A stretch of DNA of 64,000 nt from Siphonodentalium dalli. Lineage: Eukaryota; Mollusca; Scaphopoda; Gadilida; Siphonodentaliidae. The stretch lies in assembly GCA_032622095.1 (NCBI GenBank), contig CP136069.1, forward strand, positions 86,388,958-86,452,957, given 5' to 3'. The notes beneath the pieces are model-generated. The model saw only the letters and a program-made list of their open reading frames with translations, was not told where the DNA came from and did not search any database. The translations under genes were made by a program, and so were the position numbers. Positions 1-10,900 of the stretch are shown piece after piece (within the stretch, counting starts at the first letter, position 1; the number at the start of each line of letters is the position of its first letter).

Positions 1-1
1 T

Positions 2-535
2 CTGCCCTTATCAGCACATCTCGGGGTGAAAAAGACTCGGTATAGAATCATGCAAAGCTTCTACTGGCCAGGACTTCAAAAGGATGTTACAGAATATTGC
101 CGATCCTGTCATGTCTGCCAAATAATTGGAAAGCCAAATCAGAAGATAAAGCCTGCACCATTACAGCCTATTCCGGTATTCGATGAACCATTCAGCTATG
201 TCTTGATCGATTGTGTAGGTCCCTTGCCAAAGACGAAGAACCGACATGAATACTTGTTAACCATTATGTGCATGTCTACAAGATTTCCAGAGGCAATTCC
301 ACTCAAGAATATCCAAGCCAAGACTGTCATCAAAGCTCTAGTAAAGTTTTTCACCATGTTTGGACTACCCAAAGTCATCCAGTCAGATCGCGGATCAAAT
401 TTCATGTCCGGAGTATTCCAGCAGGTGATGTATGAACTTGGTATTCAGCAACATGCATCAAGTCCTTATCATCCTGAGAGCCAAGGAGCCCTGGAGAGGT
501 TCCATCAAACACTAAAGAACAGTGGGACAGTGGGA
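2..535 (+). CDS. Retrotransposon integrase, core domain (partial, frameshifted)
   Basis: The frame is open from base 2. It shows the CxxC half of the HHCC zinc finger (CHVC near 108-119) after the FYWPGL motif. The DD35E catalytic core follows: Asp in LIDCVGPLP, Asp in SDRGSNF, and Glu in GALERF, with 35 residues between the second Asp and the Glu. All three acidic residues are present. After HQTLKN the frame loses homology, although it stays open to 640. The rest of the integrase continues in another frame from about 523, so a small deletion with frameshift lies near 515-535. The first His of the zinc finger is upstream of the window. Confidence 0.85.
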
Positions 536-2490
536 AAGACTGGGATGAAGGCATTCACCTATTGCTGTTTGCAATCAGAGAGACAGTACAAGAATCTCTG
601 GGATTCAGCCCATTTGAGCTGGTATTTGGACGTGCTGTGAGGGGTCCACTTACATTTTTGAAGGAGAAGTTCCTTGAAGAGAAAGAAGAACAGATGAATA
701 TCCTACATTATGTGACTACCTTCAAAGAGAGATTATATAATGCCAGGGAGATAGCTAAAGAAAACATGGAAAAGTCTCAAGGACGGATGAAGACGTGGTA
801 TGACAAGAAAGCCAGACACCGAGTTTTCAAGCCTGGAGATAGAGTCCTAGTTCTGCTCCCTGTCAGAAGTAATACCCTTCAAGCAAGATTTGCAGGTCCT
901 TACAAAATAAAGAAAAAAGTAAGTGATACAGATTATGTTGTGGAAACACCAGACAGGTATAAAGAGACTCAACTCTGCCACATCAACATGTTGAAAGAGT
1001 ATCACGGAGAAAATGAAGAAAAGGAAGAATCGCTAATTCAGCCTGTTGCTACAGTGACATGTGAAGATTATCTCCCATCAGTGACAGATGGCGAGTTAAA
1101 TTATGAGGAAAAATATGTCAACCTGAAGCTCAACAATTCAGCTATTCTTCAAAACCTGGATGAGAAACTCAAGCATCTGCCTGAAGATCAGAAGAAAAGC
1201 TTGATTACACTCATTATGGAGTACAAGCATGTGTTTCCTGATGTACCAGGTAAGACTAACTTAATTTTTCATGATGTAGACGTTGGAACAGCTAACCCGG
1301 TAAAACAGGCCCCTTATAGGGTAAGCCCTGTTAAAGCCGCACAGATACAGAAAGAGGTACAGTATATGCTGGACAATGACATTATTGAGCCAAGTCAAAG
1401 CAGCTGGAGTTCGCCATGCATATTAGTCCGAAAATCGGACAATAGCTTCAGGTTTGTAACAGATTATCGAAAGGTCAATGTGTTATCAAAACCAGATAAT
1501 TTCCCAATTCCAAGAATAGATGACGTCATTGACAGAATGGGAAAAGCAAGGTATGTGACAAAATTTGATCTTCTGAAAGGGTACTGGGCGATTCCTCTGA
1601 CTGACAGGGCAAAAGAAATTTCAGCATTTGTGACCCCTACAGGATTATATTCTTATAAAGTCACTCCCTTTGGAATGAGAAATTCAGGGGCCACATTTAT
1701 GAGATTGATAAACCACTTAATTAGTGATTTATCAGATACAGAAGCATATATTGACGATGTTTGTTTACATACAGAAACTAATTGGATGGATCACTTGCAG
1801 CAGATCAGAAATTTTCTTGAGAAGATTTCACAGGCAAATATGACCATTAACTTAGCAAAGAGTGTATTTGGAAAGGCCACTGTTACTTATTTAGGAGATG
1901 TGGTTGGACAGGGACAGGTTAAACCAGTAGATGCAAAGGTACAGGCTATAGTTAATTACCCTGCTCCCTTGTCAAAGACAGAGTTATTACGTTTCTTGGG
2001 AATGGTTGGTTATTACAGGAAGTTTTGTGTTAATTTTTCAGATGTTGTTGCACCTTTAACTGATTTGCTTGGCAAATCAAAAATGTTTGTGTGGACAGAA
2101 GGCTGTCAGAAATCATTTAAAGTGATCAAAACCATGTTGCTGAGAGCACCAATTCTTGCTAAGCCTGATTATTATAAGCAATTCAATCTCATAATCGATG
2201 CAAGCGATATTGGGGCTGGGTCAATCCTCGTTCAAGAGGATGAACACGGTGTTGATCATCCAGTTTGTTACTTCTCCAAGAAATTCCTCAAACATCAGAA
2301 AAATTATTCAACTGTGGAGAAAGAAACATTATCATTGATTCTAGCATTGTCTCATTTTGATGTATACTTGTCAACCACTTGTTATCCTATCATTGTATAT
2401 ACTGATCATAATCCTTTAACATTCCTCAATAAAATGAGGGGCAAAAATCAAAGGTTATTGAGGTGGAGTCTGTCACTCCCAAGAGTATAA
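523..2490 (+). CDS. Retrotransposon Pol: integrase C-terminus, reverse transcriptase, RNase H
   Basis: One long frame. Numbering here starts at the TTG at 562, though homology begins upstream near 523. Residues 1-30 finish the integrase core (LGFSPFELVFGR). Residues 75-146 are a GPY/F-type module (KPGDRV, FAGPYKI, CHINMLKEY). Residues 147-235 are an acidic linker. RT spans about 240-470 with catalytic Asp336 (KFDLLKGYW) and YIDD at 396-399, plus VTPFGMRNSGATF. The thumb/connection shows FLGMVGYYRKF. RNase H follows from about 540 with Asp546 (IIDAS), Glu in VEKE near 586-588, and Asp615 (YTDHNPL). The frame ends prematurely at RWSLSLPRV. The last RNase H segment, with its final conserved Asp, lies in the next frame. 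Confidence 0.9.
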   Translation, partial: WDSGKDWDEGIHLLLFAIRETVQESLGFSPFELVFGRAVRGPLTFLKEKFLEEKEEQMNILHYVTTFKERLYNAREIAKENMEKSQGRMKTWYDKKARHRVFKPGDRVLVLLPVRSNTLQARFAGPYKIKKKVSDTDYVVETPDRYKETQLCHINMLKEYHGENEEKEESLIQPVATVTCEDYLPSVTDGELNYEEKYVNLKLNNSAILQNLDEKLKHLPEDQKKSLITLIMEYKHVFPDVPGKTNLIFHDVDVGTANPVKQAPYRVSPVKAAQIQKEVQYMLDNDIIEPSQSSWSSPCILVRKSDNSFRFVTDYRKVNVLSKPDNFPIPRIDDVIDRMGKARYVTKFDLLKGYWAIPLTDRAKEISAFVTPTGLYSYKVTPFGMRNSGATFMRLINHLISDLSDTEAYIDDVCLHTETNWMDHLQQIRNFLEKISQANMTINLAKSVFGKATVTYLGDVVGQGQVKPVDAKVQAIVNYPAPLSKTELLRFLGMVGYYRKFCVNFSDVVAPLTDLLGKSKMFVWTEGCQKSFKVIKTMLLRAPILAKPDYYKQFNLIIDASDIGAGSILVQEDEHGVDHPVCYFSKKFLKHQKNYSTVEKETLSLILALSHFDVYLSTTCYPIIVYTDHNPLTFLNKMRGKNQRLLRWSLSLPRV

Positions 2491-2561
2491 TCTGCAAATT
2501 CATCATATAAAAGGCAAGAACAATGTTGTAAGTGATGCATTGTCAAGAGCTATTGTGTAGT
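2480..2561 (+). pseudogene. Frameshifted RNase H C-terminal segment
   Basis: In the frame shifted relative to the main Pol frame, this stretch reads through an IHHIKGKNN motif and a DALSRA motif, which are typical of the end of gypsy RNase H, and then stops with TAG. It directly continues the homology broken at about 2480, showing a single small indel. The last catalytic Asp is in this segment, so the uncorrected ORF would lack it. Confidence 0.75.
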
Positions 2562-2701
2562 GCATTAATATAACGATTTCACAGATTGTTCCATAAACAC
2601 GTCATTTGCTATGCTACGTGTTATTGTACTGTAATCATACCCTTCACCTGTCATCACCTAATGGTGTATTTTAAATTTTGTCTGCTTGCTGCTTCACTTT
2701 T

Positions 2702-2713
2702 GAAGGGTGGGAG
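2702..2713 (+). promoter_or_regulatory. Putative polypurine tract of the LTR retrotransposon
   Basis: An almost pure purine run (GAAGGGTGGGAG) directly precedes a TGTTATG sequence, the usual arrangement of plus-strand primer and 3' LTR start. It lies about 140 bp after the Pol stop. Role inferred from position and composition. Confidence 0.55.
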
Positions 2714-3080
2714 TGTTATGGTGGGGGGGGGGTGGTAATTGACAACCCATTGTTGTCTGATATTATGGATATAGGTCAGAGAGCTAGGTCAGAGAGATAT
2801 ATTACAGAGAGTGCTGCATAAGAGTCTGGAGAGATAGATTTGATTGTGTGTGTGGGAGGCAGGAATTGGCTAGCTTACAGAGAGATGGCAGAGATATATA
2901 TTTGATGCAGAGTTATTTTTGTTATATGCATGGGATATTATCATTGAATAATATAATGATTTATCTAAGGAATCTGTGTTCTGGACTTGTCACTTATGAT
3001 ACCCTCCCATTGTGTAACCCAGAAATAGATATTTAATAGTTTTGCTTCCAATGAGCTAACTTCAACTTATAAACATATCC
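2714..3080 (+). repeat. Putative 3' LTR of the retrotransposon
   Basis: Begins TGTTATG immediately after the putative polypurine tract. It contains a G9-10 run and repeated GTCAGAGAG-type purine motifs. The 3' end is not certain; a CA end near 3080 is possible. The 5' LTR is outside the window, so the boundary cannot be fixed by comparing LTRs. Confidence 0.45.
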
Positions 3081-3670
3081 TCAGAAATAACTAAACCATT
3101 GGATCTCACATAGAGAGGTCCTTGGATGAATAAGGATAGAGTTATTAGATTTAAAACACCCCCCCCCCCCCCCCTCCGCAACCACAAATACTTTAACCCC
3201 TTCTTAAGACAAATAATTTGAGCTATTGAATTCAAGATGGTGCTGATATATGGATACCTGTGATCATATCTTTGATAAATTATCAGTTATAGCTATTCGC
3301 TATCACCGGGGTATGGGTTAAACATCTGTCGATCGTGATCGGCCTCTCTTTATAAAAACCCAATTCAAGACTACAAATTGCTTTGTGAATAAAATAGATT
3401 GTGTATACTATTTGTCCATAAAGGCATAATAAATTGGTTCATTTCTGATGCAGCTGAGCAAAATTCACAGTGAAAAATGTTAGTAGAGATGAAATTTGCC
3501 TGATTGAGGGTGCTATCAAGTTAGAATTCTCCCTCTCGGTATGCTCCAAACATTTTTGTGAGATTTTGTTTCTAAAAATAGCCCCTTTTTCTATTCCGGA
3601 AATGTGATAAGAAATTATAAATAAAATTCATATTATTTCATAGAAGCTATTCCAGATAGTTATTCTTGAT
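3081..3670. other. Intronic sequence with a C-tract, no gene seen
   Basis: AT-rich sequence with a run of about 18 C at 3157-3174. No conserved DEAD-box motif I (GKT) or PTRELA exon of DDX24 was found between the retrotransposon and 4826, so those exons should lie upstream of the window. Confidence 0.5.
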
Positions 3671-3928
3671 TTAACCCTTCCATGACTGGAGCTTTTTGAA
3701 ATTTTGCGAAAATCGTGTGCCAAAGCATTCCCTTATATATGCAAGTCTCCCATAGGGAGCCTCACATATATAAGAGAATGCAATGACCTAACAATATTTA
3801 CCTTGACCTTGTAAGTCAGTTCATTCTCTTATATATGCGAGGCTCCCTATGAGAGACTCAGATATATAAGATAATGCACTGGCACAGGATCATGCTGCAC
3901 AAGCTCAGATACCATCATGAAAGGGTTA
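3671..3928. repeat. Palindromic MITE, TTAA/CCCTTTCATGA family (copy 1)
   Basis: Starts TTAACCCTTCCATGA and ends TCATGAAAGGGTTAA. The interior has alternating inverted copies of CATTCTCTTATATATGCGAG, so the element folds into nested hairpins. TTAA borders and CCCT termini fit a piggyBac-type non-autonomous element. Confidence 0.75.
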
Positions 3929-4191
3929 AAACATTTGTTTGATTATTATAAGTTATGTCTCCTTCGCGCTTTTAAGCAAATATTTTCATAATTCTATTAT
4001 TGATCTTCAAAGACTTTGAACCAAAATGAAAATCATCCATGCGCATAGTATTGTTGGACAGAAAAGTGCATACAATTTGGTAAACATTTATTACTTCGAA
4101 ATATACATGATTCCTGTGTAAATTTTTTCACAAACTGGCCATGGATATTAAACAGCCCAGAAAGTTATGATGTGCATCAGTACAATTGGCA

Positions 4192-4407
4192 TACAGTAAT
4201 GCCCTAAATAATCGATTCCTTAACCACCGAAGAATTATGGTAAATTTTTCAGGATTTAGTGGAAATATGGCTTTGTGCCATTCATCGAATAGCTCTCACT
4301 GAGAGCTTTCTGATGAATGGCAACAAGCCATATTTCCGACTAAATCCTGAAAATTTACCCATAATTCTTCTGTGATTAAGGGGTTGATTATTTAGGGCAT
4401 TACTGTA
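4192..4407. repeat. Palindromic MITE, TA/CAGTAATGCCC family (copy 1)
   Basis: TA-flanked, starting CAGTAATGCCCTAAATAAT and ending with its complement. The whole 216 bp is a near-perfect palindrome with the loop at the AAAGCTCTCA segment. TA target and TIRs fit a Tc1/mariner-type MITE. Confidence 0.8.
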
Positions 4408-4826
4408 AATAAAAACCTTGCACTAAGACAGGATGCAAAAATTTACCATTAACATTTACTGGTATTTCAACTCCAATTGAAACATTTGTTGTGAATATCA
4501 AAAGTTTGTAAATTGCTATGGACAGGAAACATCTCAAAAGTTTGTTAAATTGTAAATCACCAAATATATTTTCAGCAAAATACTGAAAAGTGTGGAGGTC
4601 ATGTCTTCAAAGTCAATTATTTTGGAAATTAAGAATAGATGTAGAATTGAATGGATTATAGCTCTTAACAACGGCCATATATACAAATTTGACTATGAGT
4701 GGTATCCAGTTATGATGGCAGTCACTTACATTTCTTAGATTATCTGTTTCTTCTTTTGTGGTGAATTTGTTTTGAGTATTCTTATAGAAGACCTGTCATG
4801 TTATGCCATTCCTTTTCTGTGCACAG

Positions 4827-4937
4827 ATCACAACAGTCGTTGGTGGAATGGCTGTACAGAAGCAAAAACGAATGCTGAGAAGATGTCCTGAGATCGTCGT
4901 GGCTACTCCCGGAAGACTCTGGGAGTTAATTGAGGAG
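4827..4937 (+). CDS. DDX24: DDX24 exon a (GG and TPGR motifs)
   Basis: Acceptor TTTTCTGTGCACAG, donor GTTAGT, phase 0 at both ends, 37 codons. Encodes [14 protein letters not shown] and [12 protein letters not shown], the RNA-contacting GG and Ib motifs of RecA domain 1. Confidence 0.95.
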
Positions 4938-7900
4938 GTTAGTGTGTTGAAACAAAATTTTTTTACCATTCGCTTCAAAACAAAAAGATCAATCCAAAAA
5001 TATTATGGAAAGTATAACAGCCAAAGTTAATATTTGATGTGTTCTTATACCGTACTGACCCGCGTTTAGGCCCAGGGGGCCTTTGTTTTATTTGAGCTCA
5101 AAAATCCAAGTGGGCTTAAACTCGGATATGGCCCTTTGCAAAAATGCAAACCAAAAATCCTAAGAAATCGGGACAGTAAAACTAATGAAAGCCGATCTGA
5201 CGCCGATTATTTGGGAATTTTTTCAATTAAATGTGAATATTATAATAACACTTTAAGTCTTGTAGTTTTATTGGACAACATTCCCATGTTAAAATGACAC
5301 TATGATGTAAGTAGTCTTGACTGACAGCCGTCTTGTTCCCAAAGTGTATGCTTGGAGTCAGGAATGCCCTGGTTATTATGTAAGCGGCAATGTGGGTTAT
5401 CTATAGTCTGACTATAGTTTATATCAATGTTCCGATTTAATCCGATTAGGACTGATTAGGAAAACAATAAGCCCGGCGCTTTATTCGTCATCCATTGTCT
5501 ACATACATGGCGACTAATTGCATGTTTAACAAAAGCCAGTGAGTGTAATTATTTAACAGCACTGACAAGGCAATTGTATTTCTACTAAAATGGCATTCTG
5601 AACTCCTCGACCTGTGACCTCTGGGGGCAAACGGTGACGGAATCTGACGAGGTTTGCCGAATGCTAAAACGTATAAAAAACGTATACAAAAGCACGTGTT
5701 TGAATATTTTGGTTTCGAGTGAATAAAGTTGACGCAGTTTGGAAGACATTTTTGTTAATTGACAAGTTCCCCCTTCTGCTCCATTATGATACCCACTGTG
5801 TGTTTACATAACCAAGAGGCCAGTTCTTTGTGTTTGGCCACATGTAGGAACACATAGGTCTACGTTGTCACTGAACACGAAAAAAATGTTTTTACAGTAC
5901 CGGTACTGTAGTTGGAACAGGTGCGCTTTGATTAAACTTAAAAGTATTGCACGCTGTTAGCAAGTGGGTTCTATTGTATTTTATGTCTGTTAAACGTTTG
6001 GTTTCCCCAGGGAAGTATAATTGAATAAAGAAATGTGAATTTAAGATTCACTTTATTTTATTTCATTTAATATTATCACTTACCTACGAATTATAACTTT
6101 CCATTTTTCGTGGCATTCTCGCCGTCACCGATCGTTTGTGAATATACTTCTTGGAATTATTTATTTGGGGAGTATCATTAACAAATACTTACTTACCACT
6201 GCTGAAATTGAACAAAATTTGGGGTGGGCTTAAACACGAATATACCCCTGTGCATGGAATTTGGCCAAAATATATGGGTGGGCTTAAACACGGGCATGGG
6301 CTTTGAACCGGGTCAGTACGGTAGTTTAACCCTTTCATGATGTGAGCTGTGCTGGTGCAGCATTAAAGATCCAATGGGGAGTCTCACTTATATAAGATCC
6401 TGTGCCAGTGCATTCTCTTATATATGCGGTCTCTCATAGGGAGCCTCACATATACAAGAGAATGCACTGGCTTACAATGTCAATGTAAATATTGTTAGGC
6501 CAATGTATGCTTTTATATATAGTGGAGTCTCGCATATATAAGAGAATGCACTGGCACAGGGTTTTCCCAAATTTCAGGAAGCTCCAGTCATGGAAGGGTT
6601 AAAGACTTCAGTCTTTTATATTACCCCTAATTGACATCATTTACAGTAATGCCCTAAATAATTGACTCATTAACCAAAGCAGAATTATGGGTAACTTTTC
6701 AGGATTTAGTCGGAAATATGGCTTGTTGACATTCATCGGAAAGCTCTGTGTCGGAAAGCTCTCACAGAGCATTCTGATGAATGGCAACAAGCCTAAATCC
6801 TGAAAAATTACCCACAATTCTGCTGTGGTTAAGGAGTCGATTATTTAGGGCATTACTGTACCATTGTCCAATGTTTCCAAATTATCAAATCTGGTAAAAC
6901 TTAAAGGGAGACTGTACCTAAATGCAATCATTGTTAAGTCATCTCCTACTTAATTCATCAGAAGATCAGAAGATATGCAACAACTGAATAAATATCATTC
7001 AAGGATGAGTTCATGTGCACTAACAATGTAAAATAACATGGTAATTATAAGGAGAATGAATAAATGGCTTAAGTCTTTTAGTCATTTTCGATATAATTAT
7101 CAGGCTGTAATACTTGGTTCTTTGTGTATGTCAGTGTATTTAACTCTCATTATTGACTCATATTAATTCTTTTATAGGATATTTCTGTTGAGTAGAGTAC
7201 AAGATGGCTCCATAAATTATTGGAATTAGGTAGAGTCTCCATTTAAGTGCAGTTATTTACATTTTCTTTCATAGAAGCACAAAAGCAACATTGTCACTGA
7301 CTTTTAATGTGATTTGTCTGATGTTTCTATGTTCATTTCTATGCCAAAGTGATTCCCCCTAAACAGTGGTATTAATATCTATATAGGTCTAACGAAAGAT
7401 TGAACAAAATCTTGCTAAGGATGAATTTGTTTTATAATCAATGATGCACAGTGATGCACCACATCGCCTGTCCCTAGCTTGGTTTATTTAGCAACCCTAC
7501 CTTTTCTCAGGAATGCAGTGCAAAACTAAATGCATAGTAAAATTCTTGGATATCTCTAACTTCTATCTCAGTTCAAAATATTGCTGGTGAAATGTTAACT
7601 GATTAATATTATTTGCGCTTCTGTTTACAAAATTGATACTAAGCAACTTTGATATTAAAATGAACAACTGTTTATTTCTAGGGAGATCCCCACTTACAGA
7701 AAGTGGACACAGTTCAGAATCTAGTGATAGATGAGGCAGACAGAATGATAGAGAAGGGACATTTCGAGGAACTAACCAAACTTTTATTCAGAATTAACTC
7801 GTTAGTATTTCAATGAGCCATCAACATTCTTGATATATATAGCTACCTGTTTACCTTTAATTATACCCTCACTTTTTATACTGGGCTAAAGCCCCTGCGA

Positions 7901-10900
7901 ATATTCGATACTTGTTTTGTTATTCGATTCGACCTCGACATTTGATTTGAATTCGTTTCGACTTTGAAACAACGAATGGTAATTTTGAATACTTCAAAAC
8001 ATGAAACAACGAATGGTAATTTTGAATACTTCAAAACAGTCAACACGAATGTAATGCATTTATCTATAATATTTGAACATTCACATCTACTGCGAAGTAT
8101 AAAATGTTGATACACTCATAACTATTCCTTCAAATTTTGCCATTTAAGTTAGCTCTAACTGTTCTAACCCTCTTGTTTCTCAACTGCGGATATAAACAGT
8201 TTATCATTTATTTCGAGGTCATTTGATTGGAGACGGAAAGATTCTTCCAAATTCTGTTGAAATATATGTCACATGACTGCGCATACATGCATGTTAATAG
8301 ATATATTATCTTTCGTTATTTGATTTTGTTTGCTCAGTTTTGACTTGCAGTGACAGTTGTAATGTCGTATGCGACAGTGCAGGTCAAATCCCTTCAATCA
8401 AATGCCCATTTTATGTGAGAGAAAAGTCTTAATAGCATAATTCTGCAATGGTCCATCTCCAATTCCGCAGTTTTAATCGATAATATGTGGAATTCCCCAT
8501 CAGTGAAATTCGATTCCGTAAGTTTTTATTTACCGCGCACGAAAATTGACAAAATTTAATTTTCCAAATTGTTTGTTATATTTTAGAAGAAATTACATAT
8601 GTGTCGATCCACCGTTCATAAAAGTTTATTACATAGAGAATACCTACGAGTTTTGGTTGAATACCCGAATTATCTCATGAGTGGGTGCAAGGAAGTACAG
8701 AATTTCCACGAGCGGCTGCAAGCCGCGAGTGGAAATTCTGTACTTCCTTGCACCCACGAATGAGATAATCCGGGTATTCAACCAAAACCCGTAGGTTTTC
8801 TTTTTATTATATGCGCTATAATCCGCACCAAAACTGCTAATTTTGTCCTACAGTTCACTTCAAATTGTTAGAAAGCTTCGACATTTTGTTTACATTCCAT
8901 CAATTGATTTGCTCACCACCGAATGACAAATATCGAGCATAGCCGCCATAAGAAATAGTCCCCATTGTTTTATTCTGAAATGATGCGAGAAAATTAATGT
9001 ATACATAATTTAGTGATAAGAATATATTAAAACAAATGAGTTAACATTATAACAATTAAATAACAGTTTATGAACCGTGAAAATCAATAATTACAACAAT
9101 AGTCCGGCTGTTATTGATACGCTTTGAAACTTAATGTGATTCGCCGCTATAAACCGGAAGTAATCTCCGAAAAAGTAATACTATTGTGTTATCCATCGAG
9201 TCGGTCAGTGTTATCCATCGAGTCGGTCCAGGCGATGGATATAACGCTCTACGCCACGGCAATTTCCCACTATTTAATGGGGAAGCATATAATAAATATA
9301 TCTATTATCTCATGTTGGCTTTTGTCTCCACAATCCACATCACTGTTATGGACATATTTATTATTACAGGAGCCAGGCCAAGAAAAGGAGACAGACATTT
9401 GTCTTCTCTGCCACATTATCATTTGTGCACAGCGGACCAGACCGAGTTATCAAAAAGAAAAATAAACTAGCAGAAAAAGATAAGCTAGGTATAGTCAAGC
9501 TTGATCTGAATTGAGGGACACCTCAATGTGCCATTCCGATCGATACCTGGCCATTCCGACAAGAAATAAGAATTTGTCACACGCTCAATGAAGCAAGCAC
9601 ATTTGAAGCAATGAAGACTCATACTAAGTCCGTGTCTCCATTAATCTGATATATCGTGCACAGCAGATTAGTATTTTCTATATATATAGAACTAGCAGGT
9701 TAGCCCGCCACTGGCGGCAATCGTCAGAAACATGACAATTTTTAATATTTTTAATAAATTTTTTTAATAAATTTTTAAAATTAATTATTTAATTTAATTT
9801 TGTGTTTTTCAATGAGTTAATTGTGCCTTTTGAATTAAATTTTTTGTTTTTCAATTTTACCCGATTTTGTTTGTTTTTCAATGAGTTAATTGTGCCTTTT
9901 GAATTTACTGGCTTTTTAAAAAATGTTTTTCAATGAGTTAATTGTGCCTTTTTAGTTTTTCAATTTGACCCGATTTGACCTTGAATTGATCATTTTCAAG
10001 GTCAAGGTCAGGTCAGGGTCACAATTTAACCCGTCATGACACTTCCCGTAGGTAGCAAGTTTGAGCTCAATCGGTTCGAGTCTATAAAGGACACACACAT
10101 ATATATGACACTTCCCGTAGGTAGCAAGTTTGAGCTCAATCGGCATTCCCTGGAATTTCCCAGAAGATATTCATGGGGAGGTCAAGTGACCAATTTTGAA
10201 ATTTGCTGGTCGCATTCGTCTGTAGGTCTGAGGAATTCTCGGCTAGATATTGTTACCAACATGACATATTTAAATTAATCCCGCTGTGCACCCCCATCAC
10301 CAACGCGACGTAATTTTGGTACCATGTGTTGCGTTCTAAAAATAGGTCGATTGCAGTGGATTCGTAGATGACGAAATATGAGTGAGTGCGACAGAGAATA
10401 TTGTTTGATCGAAAGCATTTGAATTAATACGTCACAAGACTCGCCTTGATGCTGGCTAATAGATATTTGTCCCTGCTAGGTGTTGGGAATGTCAATTAAA
10501 ATTGCCGTGGGGATGCCGTGGGGGTCTAATCCGATGAAAATGTCCCCATTCCTAGGAAGCGAGTTCCAGATAACGTAAACAAATGCCGTATGTGAAAGCC
10601 GAAGGGAATACAGAGCGTTACCCGGTTAATGAACCCAAATATGGAAGATCTTTATCAAAGACACTGCAGATAGGAACGCTCTTTAACTATCAACGCTATT
10701 AACCCCGAAGTGCCATTTTTTGTGACTGAGAGTGGAGAATGGGTGCTCTGAGCTTCTCCAAAACGCCGCGACGACCATTCCCGTGGTATTTTAACCTTAG
10801 ATGGGAAGTTTGAGCCCAATTGGAGCAGCCGTTTTCGAGTCTTTAGAGGACAAATATATATATATACACATATATTTTCGGAAGTCTCAAAAGTCCATCC

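Larger units (their letters stand above)
1..3080 (+). mobile_element. Ty3/gypsy LTR retrotransposon, Gmr1-like domain order, 3' part
   Basis: The window opens inside the integrase zinc-binding region. Domain order is integrase core, GPY/F-like integrase C-terminus, reverse transcriptase, RNase H, then a putative polypurine tract and LTR start. Standard Ty3/gypsy elements have RT-RNase H before integrase. The reversed order, with gypsy-type rather than copia-type motifs, is known from Gmr1-like elements. Integrase C-terminus and RT share one 642-codon frame, so the order is not a rearrangement artefact. Two frameshifts (near 515-535 and 2475-2485) make this copy non-functional as read. Gag, protease and 5' LTR lie left of the window. 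The 3' boundary is uncertain. The element is in the same orientation as DDX24 and probably lies in one of its introns. Confidence 0.85.

Noticed and set aside
2848-3036. 62-codon frame after the retrotransposon Pol
   Set aside because: Falls in the putative LTR and shows no domain features.
9124-9470. Two overlapping plus frames of 94 and 113 codons
   Set aside because: They overlap DDX24 exon c out of frame; the exon's own frame, with SAT motif and matched phases, is the real one.
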